Below are positions 61,819 through 64,000 of a stretch of 64,000 nt of DNA, one piece after another. A program made the position numbers and the translations under genes. Source of the DNA: Salinarimonas rosea DSM 21201 (lineage in GTDB: Bacteria; Pseudomonadota; Alphaproteobacteria; Rhizobiales; Beijerinckiaceae); the NCBI RefSeq assembly GCF_000429045.1, contig NZ_AUBC01000005.1, positions 171,947-235,946 on the forward strand. The letters are read 5' to 3'. The notes below the pieces were generated by a model. That model made no database searches, had not been told where the DNA came from, and saw only the letters and a list, made by a program, of their open reading frames with translations. Within the stretch, counting starts at the first letter, position 1; each line of letters begins with the position of its first letter.

Positions 61819-62727
61819 TCACCGGACCTGCGTCAGGACGCGGTCCAGCGCCACCTCGAGCTCGGCGCGGATCCCGTCGCCCAATGGGAGGATCGGGCGC
61901 GGCGGCGCGAGGGTCGCGATGCCGAGCGCGCCCGCCATGGCGTGCACGACCCGGAAGCTGCCATGGGCCTTGAACAGCTCCCAGAGCGGCCGAAAGGCGG
62001 CGTCGATCCGATCCGTCGTGGCGACGTCGCCCGCCTGCGCCGCCCTCGTGAGGGCCAGCGCCTCGGCCGGAAGCAGCCCCGCGACGACGCTGAACCAGGC
62101 GTCGCATCCCGCCAGAAGCGCGTCCGCGGCCCCCCAGTCGCCGCTGTAGCCGATGGCGAAGCCGTCCGGCAGGGCCGCCCGCAGGGACGCGAGGTCGCTC
62201 TCGACGTCTCCGCTCGCGGGGTAAGGCATTTTCACGGCCACGACGCTGGGAAGCGCCGCCAGCCGGGCGAGCAGCATTTCGCCGAAGCTGAACCGGGTCG
62301 TCGCCGGGTTGTTGTAGACGCACAGAGGCAGGCGGCTCGCCTCCGTCACGGCGACGAAGTGCTGGAACACCTCCTCGTCGGTCAGCGGCGTGTACGAGAC
62401 CGGTGCGAGCAGGAGCCCGTCCGCGCCTGCGGCCTCGGCGTCTCGCGCCAGCGCCTGCGCCTCGTCGGTGCGCAGCGCGCCGACGCCCACGATGATCGGG
62501 ACCTTCCCGCCGACGCACTCCACCGCCACGCGGACCGTTTCACGCCGCTGGGCGCGGCTGAGGTAGGCGTAGGCGCCGGTGCTGCCGAGGAGCCCGATCG
62601 AATCCGCTCCCGCGGATCGGATTCGGGCGAGAAGCGCGCCGAGCACGTCCGCCTGCAGGTGGCCGTCGGCGTCGATCGGGGTGAGAGGAAAGGCCGAGAG
62701 GCCTCGGAACAGGCTCGCCTGGTGCAT
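61819..62727 (-). CDS. Dihydrodipicolinate synthase/N-acetylneuraminate lyase family aldolase
   Basis: This 302-residue class I aldolase has the Schiff-base lysine in VVAVKMPYPASGD (Lys166) and the conserved Tyr138 in CVYNNPATT. The GLLGSTGAYAYLSRAQRRE segment near 45-63 replaces the usual G-TTGE motif (Ser-Thr-Gly-Ala), so it is unlikely to be the biosynthetic DapA. Members cleave or form 2-keto-3-deoxy sugar acids or related aldols. A link to the sugar-acid genes at 43-48 kb is possible but only a guess. It sits 91 nt past the lysK 3' end on the same strand. Confidence 0.82.
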   Translation of the reverse strand: MHQASLFRGLSAFPLTPIDADGHLQADVLGALLARIRSAGADSIGLLGSTGAYAYLSRAQRRETVRVAVECVGGKVPIIVGVGALRTDEAQALARDAEAAGADGLLLAPVSYTPLTDEEVFQHFVAVTEASRLPLCVYNNPATTRFSFGEMLLARLAALPSVVAVKMPYPASGDVESDLASLRAALPDGFAIGYSGDWGAADALLAGCDAWFSVVAGLLPAEALALTRAAQAGDVATTDRIDAAFRPLWELFKAHGSFRVVHAMAGALGIATLAPPRPILPLGDGIRAELEVALDRVLTQVR

Positions 62728-62828
62728 GACCCTCGGTCCCCGGCTCGGCGACGGCGATTTGGTTGGGGCATGATCGCCGGGACGCGGAAGGCTTTCAAGT
62801 CGCCCGCCGCGGCCCCTGGCCGAAGCTC

Positions 62829-64000
62829 TCAGCCGGCGCCGCCCCGCTCCTCGAGAAACGCCGCGTGCTCGCGCTCCAGCTTCCCGGCGAGCGCCTTCGC
62901 GATCAGCGCCCGCGTCTCCGCGACGCCGTAGAGCGCCACGAACGAGCCGAAGCGCGGCCCGCGCTCCTCGCCGAGCAGCACCTGGTAGAGGGTCGAGAAC
63001 CAGGTCTGCGAGACGCCCGGGCGCCCGTCCGGGCTCTTCGACTTGCCGGACGTGTCGGGGAAATGCGTGCGGCCGACCTCGTAGACCACGTCCTGCAGGG
63101 CGGCCGCGTCGGTCGAGCCCTCGAGCGGCGCCAGCGCGCGGTCGAGGTCCTCGAGCGCGGCGCGCTCCTCCGGCGTGGGCGCGCGGTAGGTCTTCTGCGG
63201 GCGCACGAAGTCGCGGTAGTAGCGCACGGCGAGGCCGACGAGCCGGTCGAGCCGCGGATGCGTCTGCGGCGACGCGGTCGGCGCGTAGCGCCGGATGAAG
63301 GCCCACAAGAGCCCCGGCTCCTCGGCGTTCGCCACCGCCACGAGGTTGAGCAGCATGCCGAAGGTGATCTGCGCGGCGGGCGCGTTGCCGCCCTCGCTCT
63401 GCACCGTCTCCGGCTCCGGCGGGCTGCCGCCGTGGATGTGCCAGACCGGGTTGCCGAGGCGGTTCTTGTCGTCCTGGCGCTGGTAGCGCTCGAGGAACGA
63501 AAGATACTCGTCGACGTGCTTCGGGATCACGTCGAAGAACAGCCGCTTCGCCTCGCGCGGGCGGTTGTACATGTAGAGCGACAGGCTCTCGGGCGTGCCG
63601 TAGGTCAGCCACTCGTCGATGGTCAGGCCGTTGCCCTTGGACTTCGAGATCTTCTGGCCGTTCTCGTCGAGGAACAGCTCGTAGTTGAAGCCCTCCGGCG
63701 GCTCGGCGCCGAGCGCGCGCACGATGGCGCCCGAGACCTTGACGGAATCGATCAGGTCCTTGCCCGCCATCTCGTAGTCGACGCCGAGCGCCACCCAGCG
63801 CATCGCCCAGTCGGGCTTCCACTGCAGCTTGGCGTGACCGCCGGTGACGGGCGTCTCGTAGCGCGCACCGGTCTCGGGGTCGCGCCAGACGATGGTGCCG
63901 GCGGCGACGTTGCGCTCCTCCGTCGGCACCTGCATGACGACGCCCGTCTCCGGGTGGATCGGCAGGAAGGGCGAGTAGGTGGCGCGCCGCTCCTCGCCGA
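62829..64000 (-). CDS. lysK: Lysyl-tRNA synthetase, class I (LysK), truncated by the right edge
   Basis: This is a class I lysine-tRNA ligase, which charges tRNA-Lys in many alphaproteobacteria and archaea in place of the class II enzyme. The visible 390 C-terminal residues include [20 protein letters not shown] near the start, the KMSKS loop as QKISKSKGN, and the all-helical C-terminal domain. The frame is open to position 64000 (reading [19 protein letters not shown]), so the N-terminal HIGH part is outside. No defect is visible in the part present. Confidence 0.95.
   Translation of the reverse strand, partial: GEERRATYSPFLPIHPETGVVMQVPTEERNVAAGTIVWRDPETGARYETPVTGGHAKLQWKPDWAMRWVALGVDYEMAGKDLIDSVKVSGAIVRALGAEPPEGFNYELFLDENGQKISKSKGNGLTIDEWLTYGTPESLSLYMYNRPREAKRLFFDVIPKHVDEYLSFLERYQRQDDKNRLGNPVWHIHGGSPPEPETVQSEGGNAPAAQITFGMLLNLVAVANAEEPGLLWAFIRRYAPTASPQTHPRLDRLVGLAVRYYRDFVRPQKTYRAPTPEERAALEDLDRALAPLEGSTDAAALQDVVYEVGRTHFPDTSGKSKSPDGRPGVSQTWFSTLYQVLLGEERGPRFGSFVALYGVAETRALIAKALAGKLEREHAAFLEERGGAG

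Noticed and set aside
61819-62727. Biosynthetic dapA
   Set aside because: The usual G-T-T-G-E substrate motif is replaced by GSTGAY, so the enzyme is better placed among the general DHDPS/NAL family aldolases.

Overview
The window is a very GC-rich chromosomal segment with GTG/TTG starts, dense ATGA/GTGA gene overlaps and few intergenic gaps. It looks like an alphaproteobacterium of the order Hyphomicrobiales. The lineage markers are an RcdA-like DUF1465 protein, a TrcR-like DUF1013 regulator, a DUF1192 protein, TTAA-N7-TTAA CtrA-type boxes, a class I lysyl-tRNA synthetase and a bacterial Bpt leucyltransferase. A saline or marine genus close to Salinarimonas/Methylobacteriaceae is my guess from general resemblance, not a demonstrated identity. 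I see no transposase, integrase, phage gene or CRISPR array.

Layout. 1-1.5 kb: biotin ECF transporter bioMNY. 1.6-2.6 kb: an MDR oxidoreductase. 2.7-6.5 kb: a compact pcaH-pcaG-pobA-pcaB operon that takes 4-hydroxybenzoate through protocatechuate ring cleavage. 6.9-7.7 kb: ndk and a Sel1-like protein. 8-10.9 kb: polyamine-type ABC transporter (ATPase and two permeases, no binding protein). 11-13.8 kb: flgK-flgL. 13.9-20.7 kb: housekeeping and stress genes (DJ-1/PfpI, LysR, bpt, RDD, threonine ammonia-lyase, MBL hydrolase, OsmC, TetR). 21.1-27.8 kb: TRAP transporter, acyl-CoA ligase and thiolase, with a divergent enoyl-CoA hydratase. 27.8-31.4 kb: a second TRAP transporter with pcaC upstream. 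31.4-35.7 kb: PEP carboxylase, divergent from an SbtA bicarbonate permease and an SbtB/PII-like protein.

35.8-39.5 kb is the least explained locus. Two coiled-coil lipoproteins are transcribed divergently from a MotA/TolQ-like channel with a long tail and a MotB-like partner, through overlapping mirror-image promoters. 39.7-41.8 kb: a fasciclin protein beside an ECF sigma factor and its RskA-like anti-sigma factor. 42-43.5 kb: a tannase/feruloyl esterase. 43.6-48.4 kb: a sugar-acid locus (DeoR, MFS, GntR, L-rhamnose mutarotase family, UxaA-type dehydratase).

48.5-55.3 kb holds the most striking enzyme: a 1073-residue cytoplasmic fusion of a corrinoid reductive dehalogenase to its own FAD/NAD/[2Fe-2S] reductase, of the BhbA/JtRdhA type. 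It follows a TRAP transporter and is divergent from a MarR regulator. Halogenated 4-hydroxybenzoates are the known substrates of this type, and 4-hydroxybenzoate is the substrate of PobA at the other end of the window. Together with pcaHGB and pcaC, the window could therefore encode uptake, dehalogenation and ring cleavage of a halo-aromatic acid.

55.4-64 kb: tRNA-Gly, tRNA-Tyr, rlmB, a CtrA-flavoured neighbourhood (rcdA, a possible CtrA-driven small RNA, DUF1192, quinone oxidoreductase, trcR), a GcvA-like LysR divergent from a DUF1127 protein, a DapA-family aldolase, and a truncated class I lysyl-tRNA synthetase at the right edge.
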